DNA of 64,000 nt from NCBI RefSeq assembly GCF_014023275.1, contig NZ_CP054698.1, positions 1,674,001-1,738,000 of the forward strand, in the 5' to 3' direction. The stretch comes from Nostoc edaphicum CCNP1411. Lineage in GTDB: Bacteria; Cyanobacteriota; Cyanobacteriia; Cyanobacteriales; Nostocaceae. The first letter of the stretch is position 1. Each line of letters begins with the position of its first letter. Both the position numbers and the translations under genes were made by a program. Shown in pieces: positions 8,976 through 18,027 of the stretch. The notes below the pieces were generated by a model. That model had not been told where the DNA came from. It saw nothing but the letters and a program-made list of their open reading frames with translations, and ran no database searches.

Positions 8976-9725
8976 TTGAAGATTTTTTCAGTAATTATTA
9001 ATGCTTTTCATGCCATGAAAGATATTTTATCAAAAAATAACATCCATCTAGCAAAAATATTCCTGTGGATACCTGCTTTCCAGGAAAAAGTCAAAAAAAC
9101 TCAGCATAAGTCACCAAAACAACGCTTAAAAATAGCAAGTGAACAGCTAGGAAATAGCACAATAGAAACCAGCCTATCTATAATTAATGATTTAGAGTAT
9201 ATTGCCCATAATCATCCACAGTACCACTGGATAATCATCGACATTCTTACTACTTTTGTACGAAAGAATGCTCCTTATATGCCCCAAAAGGAAGTAACAA
9301 GCAATCTGTCAACAAAAGTTCGTGTAGATATTCAAGCAGCCCTGACTGTTATCGCCAGAAGAAATGCAAATCAAGACCCAGAAAATGAGCAACTTGATTT
9401 GAGCTTCACGGACATGAGAGGAGCAAACTTAAATGGGGCAAATCTAGAACAAACAAATCTCTATCAAGCTAATCTTGCTGGTGCCAATCTTATAAAAGCT
9501 AATCTAGCAGGAGCAATACTTAGTGCAGCTAACCTAGAAGGAGCTAACTTATATCTAGCCAATTTAGAAGGAGCAATCCTCAGTGTAGCCAACCTAAAAA
9601 GAGCTAACCTTTCTGGAGCTAACCTGCATTGTGCAAGTTTATATCTAGCTAGGTTGCATGGGGCAATTCTCAATGATGCCATACTGGATGGGGCAAACCT
9701 TAGAGAAACCCAATTCTCTCAGTAA
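8976..9725 (+). CDS. Pentapeptide-repeat protein (short paralogue)
   Basis: A 249-residue protein. The C-terminal half (about residues 145-245) is a run of A(N/D)LxxA pentapeptides expected to form a right-handed beta helix. The preceding segment (VDIQAALTVIARRN…LDL) is shared with the paralogues at 9999, 11587 and 19710. The middle domain (YHWIIIDILTTFVRKNAP) is a diverged form of their HWTIMEILTAFVR block. Unlike them it has no clear two-helix membrane anchor. The start is uncertain: TTG at 8976 or ATG at 9015, with no strong ribosome-binding site. It may be a decaying or specialised copy. Function is unknown. Confidence 0.7.
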   Translation: MKIFSVIINAFHAMKDILSKNNIHLAKIFLWIPAFQEKVKKTQHKSPKQRLKIASEQLGNSTIETSLSIINDLEYIAHNHPQYHWIIIDILTTFVRKNAPYMPQKEVTSNLSTKVRVDIQAALTVIARRNANQDPENEQLDLSFTDMRGANLNGANLEQTNLYQANLAGANLIKANLAGAILSAANLEGANLYLANLEGAILSVANLKRANLSGANLHCASLYLARLHGAILNDAILDGANLRETQFSQ

Positions 9726-9998
9726 AATACTAATATCATCCCCGCTTGATTAATTTTCCCGACTTCCTACTCCCTACTCCCCATTTCCTATGTACAGCGT
9801 AATTGATAATTCTTGTACCGCAAGCGTTTCATTAATTTGGAATGGGTGGTTTGTTTCTGCCGTAATATAGAAGTATATTCAATATTATTCCTTAGTTCAA
9901 TGAGTATCTTGACACCTATTATAATTTTCTGCTAAATGCTATACTATTTTTCCGCAACATCTAAGTAATAATTCTAGGTTGTAAGGAAAATCTTTACC
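9726..9998. other. Intergenic with degenerate repeat
   Basis: Around 9812-9866 is a degraded version of the TACCGCAAG…ATGGGTGGTTT…GCCGT repeat that is better preserved at 32044-32140 and 49860-49970. No gene is seen. Confidence 0.4.
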
Positions 9999-11474
9999 AT
10001 GTCTTCTAAAAAGACAGATGCTCTGTTGAATTGGTTAATAACTATAACAGTTATATTTGGCTTCTCATTGACTGTAATTTTCTTCGTATTGTCAAGTATT
10101 AAAGAATTGTCAATCCAGGAAAAAATTCAGTATAGAAACCAAGCATTAACAACTACTGCAATAGTTTTTCTCGCATCGGCAGCAATGTTTAATACTTATT
10201 ATGCAGCAAGGCGTGCCCAAGCGATGCAGAAAAATGCGATCGCAGCTGAGAAAAACCTGGACATTGGCATTCAAAATGCAAAAATCAATCAAGACAGATT
10301 GATTGCAGAACGCTTTATGGGGGCAATTTCCCAGCTTGGTCATGAAAAGGTCGAAACCCGGACAGGCGCAATTTATGCACTAGAAAGAGTTGCTCAGGAT
10401 TTTCCCAAAGAACACTGGACAATCATGGAAATCCTCACTGCCTTTGTGCGAGAAAATGCACCTATCAAACACCTAAAAGGGGAACAACAAAAACCGGAAT
10501 ATCAAGGGGCAGTGTACTCAAGTCGGCGTAGAGGTGGGTCGCGTCCGACACAGCCGTTAGAGCAAAATCTCCATGAAGAATTGCCAAAAATCCGCACCGA
10601 TATTCAAGCAGCCCTGACTGTTATCGGCAGGCGTAATTTACTCGAAGACCCAAAAGATCAGAAACTTGATTTACGTAGCACCGATATTAGACTAGCAGAC
10701 CTGCTAAAAGCTAACCTGCAACAAGCTGACCTCCGTGGGGCTGACTTGAGTGGTGCTGACCTCCGTGGGGCTGACTTGAGCGAAGCAGACCTGAGTGGCG
10801 CTAAACTCATTAGGTCTATTCTCTATGAAACCAAATTACTAAAAGCTAGCTTATGTGGAGCCAACCTTTGTTGGGCTAACCTCAATCGTACCAACCTCTC
10901 TGGAGCAAACCTGCGTTCAGCTAACCTCTCTGGAGCAAGTCTGCGTGCAGCAAATTTACAGGGAGCGAACCTTTATAAAGCTAACTTGCAACAAGCAACC
11001 TTAAAAGTTGCCAATCTCTCTGGAGCAAAGCTGTTTCTAGCTAATTTGCAAGGAGCAAAATTGGGGAAAGCCAACCTGCAAATGACGGGTTTGATTGGAG
11101 CCAACCTTTCAGGGGCTAACTTGAATGGAGCCAACCTTTCAGGGGCTAACTTGAATGCAGCCAAACTTCACCAAACAGAAGTTTATTTTGCCAACCTCTC
11201 AGAAGCTAGCTTAACGGAAGCTGACCTGCATCAAGCCAACCTCATCGGAGCAAACTTATATAGGGCAACCTTTTATCAAGCTAACTTGACTCAAGCAAAC
11301 TTGATGGGAGCTAACTTTTCAGAAGCTAACCTCAGTGATGTCAAACTGGAAGGGACAATTTTGACAGGGGCTAAAAACTTAGAGTTGCAGCAGATTAGAA
11401 AGGCACTTGGCGATCGCACTACTCGTCTACCTGATTATATCGAAGCGCCGACACATTGGCGGCAGTCTGGTTAA
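9999..11474 (+). CDS. Membrane-anchored pentapeptide-repeat protein
   Basis: A 491-residue protein. Two N-terminal membrane helices (about residues 12-35 and 50-70) are followed by a short polar helix. Next is the block ERFxxAIxQLG…ETRxGAIYALERVA…HWTIMEILTAFVRENAP (about 104-152, quoted with gaps). Then come DIQAALTVIGRR and about 45 A(N/D)LxxA pentapeptides to residue 460. The C-terminal tail GDRTTRLPDYIEAPTHW recurs in the paralogues. The beta helix probably sits in the cytoplasm tethered to the membrane. Partner and role are unknown. TAAGGAAA precedes the ATG. It is followed 113 bp later by a paralogue. Confidence 0.85.
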   Translation: MSSKKTDALLNWLITITVIFGFSLTVIFFVLSSIKELSIQEKIQYRNQALTTTAIVFLASAAMFNTYYAARRAQAMQKNAIAAEKNLDIGIQNAKINQDRLIAERFMGAISQLGHEKVETRTGAIYALERVAQDFPKEHWTIMEILTAFVRENAPIKHLKGEQQKPEYQGAVYSSRRRGGSRPTQPLEQNLHEELPKIRTDIQAALTVIGRRNLLEDPKDQKLDLRSTDIRLADLLKANLQQADLRGADLSGADLRGADLSEADLSGAKLIRSILYETKLLKASLCGANLCWANLNRTNLSGANLRSANLSGASLRAANLQGANLYKANLQQATLKVANLSGAKLFLANLQGAKLGKANLQMTGLIGANLSGANLNGANLSGANLNAAKLHQTEVYFANLSEASLTEADLHQANLIGANLYRATFYQANLTQANLMGANFSEANLSDVKLEGTILTGAKNLELQQIRKALGDRTTRLPDYIEAPTHWRQSG

Positions 11475-11586
11475 GTTATCACAGCATCATTCGTTATTTG
11501 GGCGCATTCTACCAGTTTCACTTAGTGCTATAGTTTTTACCAAAAGTCTCCGTAAATATTTGGGAGACGAGGAAGAAACATAATTT

Positions 11587-12573
11587 ATGTCTGATCACAA
11601 GACAGACTCTCTGAGAAATTGGTTAATAGTTCTACCATTTATATTTATTGTTTGCTTATTTATTGTTTTTTTAGCTTTTGTGAATGTTGAAGGTTTATCA
11701 ACAGAGCAAAGGTTAGATTATGGAATTAAAGCTTTAACAACTACTGGAACAATTTTTGTTGGAATTGCTGTATTCATCAATGCATTCTATGCAGCTAAAC
11801 GTGCGGAAGCTATGGATAAAAGTGCTGAGGCTGCAAATAAAAGTGCCGAAGCTGCTTTAAGAAATGCAGAAGCAGCACAAGACAAGCAAATCACAGAACG
11901 CTTTGCGAAGGCGATTGAACAGCTTGGCAATGAAAAGATTGAAACAAGATTGGGGGCAATTTATACTTTAGAACGAATCGCCAAAGATTCCAAAGATGAT
12001 CACTGGACAATTATGGAAGTCCTTACGGCTTTTGTGCGAGTGAATGCGCCTTTGAAAAAAGACGAGGAGCAAGAATCACCAAAAATTCGCACAGATATTC
12101 AAGCAGCCCTTACCGTTATTGGACGCCGCAATACCGAGAATGAGCAGGAAAAACAAAGACTGGATTTAAGTAATATCGATATCAGGGGGGTAGACCTCAT
12201 TAAAGCCAACTTGGAAAGAGCAGACTTCATTTCAAGTAATTTGGAAGGAGCATTGCTCATGCAAGCTAGATTGCAAAATGCAGAATTCTACAACGCTAAC
12301 CTGCGGTCAGTGGCTTTTTTCGAAGCCAACCTGCACAAAGCATACCTTTCTGAAACCAAGCTGCAACAAGCAAACCTTTATAAAGCAAACCTACAAGGGT
12401 CATTTCTTCCAGGAGCAAACCTGCACCTGGCAAACCTTGTTGAAGCCAATTTACAAAAGACAAACCTTTCTGGGGTCAAAAACCTAGAACAACACCAGAT
12501 TGAATTGGCAAAAGGCGATCGCACAACAATCTTACCGGAAAATCTTCAACCACCCGAACATTGGGAAACTTAA
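11587..12573 (+). CDS. Membrane-anchored pentapeptide-repeat protein
   Basis: A 328-residue paralogue of the upstream gene. It has two N-terminal membrane helices (about residues 11-34 and 50-68), an Ala-rich AEAANKSAEAA linker and the conserved ERFAKAIEQLGNEKIETRLG…DHWTIMEVLTAFVR block. DIQAALTVIGRR and a shorter pentapeptide run (about residues 195-300) follow, then the same GDRTTILPENL tail. GACGAGGAAG precedes the ATG. Tandem arrangement with the 9999 gene points to local duplication. No enzymatic motif is visible. Function is unknown. Confidence 0.85.
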   Translation: MSDHKTDSLRNWLIVLPFIFIVCLFIVFLAFVNVEGLSTEQRLDYGIKALTTTGTIFVGIAVFINAFYAAKRAEAMDKSAEAANKSAEAALRNAEAAQDKQITERFAKAIEQLGNEKIETRLGAIYTLERIAKDSKDDHWTIMEVLTAFVRVNAPLKKDEEQESPKIRTDIQAALTVIGRRNTENEQEKQRLDLSNIDIRGVDLIKANLERADFISSNLEGALLMQARLQNAEFYNANLRSVAFFEANLHKAYLSETKLQQANLYKANLQGSFLPGANLHLANLVEANLQKTNLSGVKNLEQHQIELAKGDRTTILPENLQPPEHWET

Positions 12574-12617
12574 GTTTGACTTTCTGAGGCTCGACGCGAG
12601 TCTTTTAAAAGATAAAG

Positions 12618-12756
12618 TTACGCCGTGTGCGACTTTCTCTCAGACCTAACCCCCAACCCCTTCCCTACAAGGGAAGGGGAGCAAGAATCAAAGCCTCTCT
12701 CCGTTTCGGGGAGAGGTTTGGAGAGGGGTTTTAAGAATAAGTCGCACATCGCGTAA
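12618..12756. repeat. MITE-like element with TTACGC..TGTGCGACTT ends
   Basis: A 139-bp stretch with 18-bp inverted ends, two mismatches (TTACGCCGTGTGCGACTT against TTACGCGATGTGCGACTT on the complement). The core has CCCTTCCCTACAAGGGAAGGGG and CTCTCCGTTTCGGGGAGAG hairpins like those of the other elements in this window. A target duplication is not clear. Confidence 0.6.
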
Positions 12757-12874
12757 AGTTGCTTAGAGTGACAGCAAAACCCAACTTACTGGTATAACCT
12801 TAGAAATATTCCCTAAGCAGGAGACAAATAATAAGACAGGTGTCCTATCCTCAATGATCCTATAAAAAAGGGAG

Positions 12875-13114
12875 ATGCCTGTAACAAAGCGGTTAGAAAT
12901 TTTAGATTTAATTCGGGAACTTCAGCAGCAACTTAACCTCTCTCAGAAACAGTTTGCTGCTAAAGTAGGAGTTTCCTTCAAAACAGTCAACCGTTGGGAG
13001 AATGAGTATACAGTCCCTTCACGTATAGCGCTAAAACTAATAGAAGAAATGTTACGGAAAATGGGTGAACCCGGCAAAAGCTTGCTAAGTCAATATTTCC
13101 CAGAAGCAGAGTAG
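12875..13114 (+). CDS. XRE-family helix-turn-helix regulator
   Basis: A 79-residue protein consisting of one Cro/C1-type helix-turn-helix. LSQKQFAAKVGVSFKTVNRW (residues 25-44) is the two-helix DNA-reading unit. The ATG is preceded by AAGGGAG. The stop lies 4 bp before the start of the histidine kinase gene, so it is the first gene of a four-gene signalling operon and may regulate it. A promoter is likely between the MITE at 12756 and 12875. Confidence 0.85.
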   Translation: MPVTKRLEILDLIRELQQQLNLSQKQFAAKVGVSFKTVNRWENEYTVPSRIALKLIEEMLRKMGEPGKSLLSQYFPEAE

Positions 13115-13118
13115 GGTT

Positions 13119-15524
13119 ATGAGTCGTAAGGCAAAGGTATCTAAACCCCAAAACCTCTTTGCTGGCGGTAGAGACAAGGGCACATTCATCCGAGAGCAAC
13201 TGTTGCACTATAGTGTTGCTTTCCTATCCGTTGCCTTAGCACTGTGGGCAACTCTGTTACTCAATCCATATCTCACTCCAACACCTGCGGCACTATTTTT
13301 TGCTGCGGTGATGGTGAGTGCCTGGTACGGTGGATTAGGGCCAGGGTTACTTGCAACCGTTTTGTCTACTTTGGCAATCAATTACTTCTTTTTTAAGCCA
13401 CTTTATCCGCAGAACATTACCAATCTGAATATTGTAATCCCGCTAGTTGTGTTCATGCTAACAGCAGGGTTAATCAGTTGGCTCAACGAATCACGCCGCA
13501 CAGCCCAACGGCAAGCTGAGGCAAATCTGAAGTTACTACACGAAAGCCAGGTACGGTTTGGTCGCTTAACAGAGTCCAATGAAGAAGCACTGCGACAACG
13601 AGAAACAGAACTTCGCCTAATTACAGATACGCTACCAGTTCTGATTTCCTTTGTAGATTCAGAACAACGCTACCGCTTCAATAACCTAGCTTATGAAGAG
13701 TGGTTTGGGCATCCGGCAGCAGAAGTTTATGGGAAGACACTTTGGGAAGTTTTGGGTGAATCCGCTTATAAAGTGCTTCGTCCTTATGTGGAACAAGTAC
13801 TAGCAGGAGAGCAGGTCACTTTTGAAAGTCAAATTCCTTATAAAGATGGTGGTACACGCTACATTAATGCTATTTACGTTCCCCAGTTTAATCAACAGGG
13901 AACTGTTGAAGGGTATGCAGCGTTGATTACTGACATCAGCGAACAGCAAGCTGCGCTCCGCGAACGCAAACGGGCAGAAGCAGCGTTGCGCGAAAGTGAA
14001 GCCCGTTTTCGCCAAATGGCAGATACCGCCCCCGTACTGGTATGGATGTCCGCCACTGACACATTCTGTAACTACTTTAATAAACCCTGGCTAGATTTTA
14101 CCGGGCGAACTCTAGAGCAAGAAATGGGCAATGGATGGACTGAAGGTGTTCATCCCGATGATTTTCGGCGTTGCTTAGACACATACACCAATGCTTTTCA
14201 TGCCCGACAAAAATTTACAATGGAATATCGCCTTAGACGTTTTGATGGCGAATACCGTTGGGTTTTTGATACTGGTGTACCTCGATTCGCACCAACAGGG
14301 GAGTTTCTCGGCTATATCGGCTCTTGTGTTGATATCCACGATCGCAACTTGGCAGAAAAAGCGCTACGTGACAGTGAGGAGCGATATCGAATTTTAACGG
14401 AAGTGTCGCCGCAGGCTATTTGGATGGGCAATAGCGATGGTGGTATTACCTATTGCAATCAATACTGGTTAGATTTCACCGGATTGACAATGCAGCAGAC
14501 CACTGGTTATGGCTGGATTTGTGCCATTCACCCCGATGACCGCGTAGGCGTAGCCCGCCACTGGCATCGCGTCTTTAAAACTTCGATGGAGGCTGTTGCT
14601 AATGCTACAAACTACGAAGTAGAAATTCGCTTTCGTCGAGTTTCTGATGGTAGCTATCGTTGGCATATTGTCCGGGGTTTGCCATTTCGAGATGCAGCGG
14701 GACAGATTATCAAGTGGGTGGGCATTGCCAGCGATATTCACGATCGCAAAGTTGCCGAAGCCGCCCTGCAACAACTCAACGAAATGCTGGAGCAACGGAT
14801 TCAAGAGCGTACTGTCCAACTCGAAGCTGCTAACAAGGAACTCGAATCTTTCTCCTATTCAGTCTCTCACGACTTGCGAGCACCGCTGCGCCACATTGGC
14901 GGATTTATCGAATTGCTTCAGAAGCGGCATAGCTCAACAAGCTTAGATCAAACGAGTCAGCGCTATTTGAAAATAATTTCAGAAACGGCAAAACAGGCAG
15001 GAATATTGATCGATGAGTTGCTGACATTTTCTCGGATGGGGCGCACCGAAATGCGCTACATCAACCTGAATATGGAGGAATTAGTACAAGAGGTAAAACG
15101 CGATTTGATCGCAGAAACCCCAGGACGGATAATCCGTTGGCACATCAAGTCATTGTCAGAAGTGCAGGGCGACCCCTCCATGCTACGGCTCGTGCTTCGC
15201 AACCTGATAGGCAATGCCGTAAAATATACCCAGACTCGAAACCCAGCAGAAATCACTGTTGGAAGTATTGACAATGAAAACGAAGTTGTCTTTTTTGTAC
15301 AAGATAACGGCGTTGGCTTTAATATGCAATATGTTCACAAGCTATTCGGAGTATTTCAACGCCTGCATAGCGACCCACAATTTGAAGGAACAGGTGTTGG
15401 TTTGGCAAACGTGCAACGCATTATTCATAGGCATAATGGTCGAGTCTGGGCAGAGGCTGTAGTTGACAGTGGAGCCACCTTTTATTTCTCGCTGCCTAAA
15501 TTGTTGAGAAAGGAGGGTGAATGA
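13119..15524 (+). CDS. DUF4118/PAS sensor histidine kinase
   Basis: An 801-residue membrane kinase. Residues about 28-122 form a KdpD-like DUF4118 membrane domain (PTPAALFFAAVMVSAWYGGL). Three PAS/PAC units follow at roughly 161-280, 290-410 and 420-545. A HisKA domain has the phospho-accepting H584 in VSHDLRAPL. The ATP domain carries the N-box (LIGNAVKYT), DNGVGF and GTGVGLANV. There is no receiver domain, so phosphate must go to a separate regulator. The gene overlaps the next one (ATGA at 15521-15524), an Rcp1-like regulator that is the obvious partner. The bacteriophytochrome-like kinase core fits Rcp1 partners, but no GAF/PHY chromophore domain is present. Signal is unknown. Confidence 0.9.
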   Translation: MSRKAKVSKPQNLFAGGRDKGTFIREQLLHYSVAFLSVALALWATLLLNPYLTPTPAALFFAAVMVSAWYGGLGPGLLATVLSTLAINYFFFKPLYPQNITNLNIVIPLVVFMLTAGLISWLNESRRTAQRQAEANLKLLHESQVRFGRLTESNEEALRQRETELRLITDTLPVLISFVDSEQRYRFNNLAYEEWFGHPAAEVYGKTLWEVLGESAYKVLRPYVEQVLAGEQVTFESQIPYKDGGTRYINAIYVPQFNQQGTVEGYAALITDISEQQAALRERKRAEAALRESEARFRQMADTAPVLVWMSATDTFCNYFNKPWLDFTGRTLEQEMGNGWTEGVHPDDFRRCLDTYTNAFHARQKFTMEYRLRRFDGEYRWVFDTGVPRFAPTGEFLGYIGSCVDIHDRNLAEKALRDSEERYRILTEVSPQAIWMGNSDGGITYCNQYWLDFTGLTMQQTTGYGWICAIHPDDRVGVARHWHRVFKTSMEAVANATNYEVEIRFRRVSDGSYRWHIVRGLPFRDAAGQIIKWVGIASDIHDRKVAEAALQQLNEMLEQRIQERTVQLEAANKELESFSYSVSHDLRAPLRHIGGFIELLQKRHSSTSLDQTSQRYLKIISETAKQAGILIDELLTFSRMGRTEMRYINLNMEELVQEVKRDLIAETPGRIIRWHIKSLSEVQGDPSMLRLVLRNLIGNAVKYTQTRNPAEITVGSIDNENEVVFFVQDNGVGFNMQYVHKLFGVFQRLHSDPQFEGTGVGLANVQRIIHRHNGRVWAEAVVDSGATFYFSLPKLLRKEGE

Positions 15525-15997
15525 AAGAACTCAAGCGAATTTTGCTAATTGAGGACAGTGCTAACGACGCAGAATTAATACTAGCGGCCTTGTCAGAAAA
15601 CCATCTCGCTAACGAAGTAGTGGTGGTACGTGATGGAGAGGAAGCACTGGATTATCTTTATCGCCGGGGGTTGTTTCGGTTGCGAATGGAAGGGTATCCT
15701 GTTGTTGTGCTGCTCGATTTGAAATTACCTAAAATCGATGGATTAGAAGTATTGGCACAACTCAAATCTGACCCAGTAATGCGAGTTATTCCAGTTGTGG
15801 TACTGACCTCTTCTCGTGAGGAGCCAGACCTAGTTCGATGCTACGAATTAGGGGTCAATGCTTATGTTGTCAAGCCAGTTGATTATCACGATTTTGTCGA
15901 TTCTATTAAGGGTGTGGGATTGTTTTGGGCAGTGATTAATCAGCCTCCCGTTGGTGCTTTACCTCCAGCGCCTCATCCTCAACAGGAGAGCAACTGA
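15521..15997 (+). CDS. Rcp1-like single-domain response regulator
   Basis: A 158-residue receiver of the Rcp1 type seen beside cyanobacterial phytochrome-like kinases. The acidic pair is E11-D12, the phospho-acceptor is D66 (VVLLDLKLP), the switch residues are T96-S97 and the conserved lysine is K118 (YVVKP). There is no output domain. It overlaps the kinase upstream by 4 bp and its stop overlaps the next start by one base (TGATG at 15995-15999), so all three are translationally coupled. It likely shuttles phosphate between the two kinases of the operon. Confidence 0.9.
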   Translation: MKELKRILLIEDSANDAELILAALSENHLANEVVVVRDGEEALDYLYRRGLFRLRMEGYPVVVLLDLKLPKIDGLEVLAQLKSDPVMRVIPVVVLTSSREEPDLVRCYELGVNAYVVKPVDYHDFVDSIKGVGLFWAVINQPPVGALPPAPHPQQESN

Positions 15998-18027
15998 TGA
16001 ATGTCCTGCGTTTCCTCCTTTTGGAAGACAGCCTGTTAGATGCGGAGCTTGCCCAAGCGATATTAACTGAAGGAGGAATTAATTGCGAACTGATCCGAGT
16101 CGAAACCGGTGCTGACTTCGTAGCGGCTTTGGAAACAGAGGGTTTCGATTTAATTCTTGCTGATTATGCCCTGCCATCTTTTGATGGAATTTCTGCCTTG
16201 GAAATTGCCCGAAATCGCTGTTCAGAGATTCCTTTTATCTTTGTTTCTGCCGTGCTAGGTGAAGAATTAGCGATCGAAGCTTTGAAAAACGGTGCAACTG
16301 ATTATGTGTTGAAGCAAAGACTAGGGCGGTTAGTTCCCTCGGTGCAACGGGCATTGCGGGAAGCTAAAGAGCGGCGTGAGCGCAAGCAAGTAGAGGAGTC
16401 TTTACAGAAGAGTGAAGCCAGGTATCGCCGAATTGTTGATACCTCTTATGAGGGAATCTGGATGATTGATTCTCAAACCCAAACAGAGTATGTGAATCAG
16501 CGGTTGTCTCAGATGTTGGGTTATGCGGCAGAAGAAATGCTTGGTCGTTCCATATTTGATTTTATGGATCAGGCTGATGATATAGCAGTCGAAGAGAAAT
16601 TGGAGTGGCTCAAGGGAGAGGGGAGGGATCTTAAAGAAGGTCGATTGCGCTGCAAGGATGGTTCGTACATCTGGACACTGATTTCTGCGAGAGCGATTTT
16701 GAATAAACAAAGTGAGTTCTTAGGTGCGATCGCTATGCTAACTGATATCACCGATCGCAAACGCACTGAATCAGAACGCGATCGCCTTTTGCAACTTGAG
16801 CAAATAGCCAGGGCGGAAGCAGAGGCCGCTAACCGAATAAAAGATGAGTTTCTGGCGGTGCTTTCCCATGAGTTGCGATCGCCCCTGAATCCGATTCTCG
16901 GTTGGGCAAAACTGTTGCAAATGCGAAAATTTGATGAGATATTGCTCCAGAAAGGACTGGAAACTATTGAGCGCAATGCCAAGTTACAAGCTCAACTAAT
17001 TGAAGACTTGCTGGATGTTTCTCGCATCCTCCAAGGCAAACTCAACCTCAATATGATCCCAGTCGATCTGGTATCCACCATTGAAGCCGCAATGGAAACG
17101 GTGCGTTTGGCAGCAGAGGCTAAAACTATTCAAATTGAGACAATGCTTGATCCAACTGTGGGGAAAGTTTTGGGTGACTCAGCCCGCTTACAGCAAGTTT
17201 TCTGGAATCTTTTATCAAATGCCGTTAAGTTTACTGGGACTGGGGGAAAAGTAAATGTGCGATTGGAGTGCATCGACGCTCAAGCGCAAATTACTGTGAG
17301 CGATACAGGGAAGGGGATTCACCCTGACTTTCTACCTCATGTGTTTGACTATTTCTGTCAGGGTGATAGTACAACAACTAGAAAGTTTGGTGGGTTAGGG
17401 TTAGGTTTAGCGATCGCTCGTCACTTGATTGAGATGCATGGTGGAACGATTTGGGTTGAAAGTCTTGGCGAGGATCAGGGAGCAAGCTTCACAGTTAGAT
17501 TCCCACTGTTCAAGGACAGTGCAACAGTTAAGGATGACACGAATACTGATTCCTCAACTGCCGTTTTTACCTCTTCTCCTCTCATGGGAATACAAGTCCT
17601 GATTGTGGATGACAATGCAGACACCCGCGACTTTTTCAGCTTTGTCCTGGAACAGTTTGGCGCGATCGTCACCGCAGTCGCATCGGGATATGAAGCATTA
17701 CAAGCGCTAACACAATCCAAGCCAGATATCTTACTCAGCGATATTGGGATGCCAGAGATGAACGGCTATATGTTGATGGAACAGGTGCGGACTCAAGAAG
17801 CAGCAGTAGGGAGAAAACAGATTCCTGCGATCGCTCTGACTGCTTACGCAGGTGAAATCAATCAGCAGAAAGCACTAAAAGCCGGGTTTCAACAGCACAT
17901 TGTTAAACCTGTAGCCCCAGAGGAATTGCTTGTAGCGATTTCCAATTTAGTCAGATGTGCTGAGAAAAGTGAATTAATTGACACTCCCCGCGATAAATCG
18001 ACGGGGATTCTTGAATCTAAGACATAA
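15997..18027 (+). CDS. Hybrid histidine kinase REC-PAS-HisKA-HATPase-REC
   Basis: A 676-residue soluble hybrid kinase. It has an N-terminal receiver (about residues 4-120, phospho-acceptor D56 in LILADYALP), PAS (140-260), HisKA with H291 (VLSHELRSPLNP), an HATPase domain (385-500, GGLGLGLAIA) and a C-terminal receiver (527-655, D582 in LLSDIGMPEMNG). The last roughly 14 residues (DTPRDKSTGILESKT) are encoded by the right-end stem-loop of an inserted TnpB element, so the native C-terminus and stop have been replaced. The catalytic domains are complete and it is probably still active. It closes the operon begun at 12875 and overlaps tnpB by 11 bp tail to tail. Confidence 0.9.
   Translation: MNVLRFLLLEDSLLDAELAQAILTEGGINCELIRVETGADFVAALETEGFDLILADYALPSFDGISALEIARNRCSEIPFIFVSAVLGEELAIEALKNGATDYVLKQRLGRLVPSVQRALREAKERRERKQVEESLQKSEARYRRIVDTSYEGIWMIDSQTQTEYVNQRLSQMLGYAAEEMLGRSIFDFMDQADDIAVEEKLEWLKGEGRDLKEGRLRCKDGSYIWTLISARAILNKQSEFLGAIAMLTDITDRKRTESERDRLLQLEQIARAEAEAANRIKDEFLAVLSHELRSPLNPILGWAKLLQMRKFDEILLQKGLETIERNAKLQAQLIEDLLDVSRILQGKLNLNMIPVDLVSTIEAAMETVRLAAEAKTIQIETMLDPTVGKVLGDSARLQQVFWNLLSNAVKFTGTGGKVNVRLECIDAQAQITVSDTGKGIHPDFLPHVFDYFCQGDSTTTRKFGGLGLGLAIARHLIEMHGGTIWVESLGEDQGASFTVRFPLFKDSATVKDDTNTDSSTAVFTSSPLMGIQVLIVDDNADTRDFFSFVLEQFGAIVTAVASGYEALQALTQSKPDILLSDIGMPEMNGYMLMEQVRTQEAAVGRKQIPAIALTAYAGEINQQKALKAGFQQHIVKPVAPEELLVAISNLVRCAEKSELIDTPRDKSTGILESKT
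17986..18016 (-). ncRNA. Putative omega-RNA 3' end / IS right-end hairpin
   Basis: The stem-loop directly after the tnpB stop is where TnpB guide (omega/re) RNAs end in characterised IS605 elements. Here it would take its guide from sequence just below 17986, inside the kinase gene. This is inferred from family knowledge and position; only the hairpin is seen. Confidence 0.35.

Noticed and set aside
9464..9682. Antisense ORFs opposite the pentapeptide genes (also 10973-11164 and 20579-20905)
   Set aside because: Their periodic LAxxRLA sequences are only the complement of A(N/D)LxxA codons.
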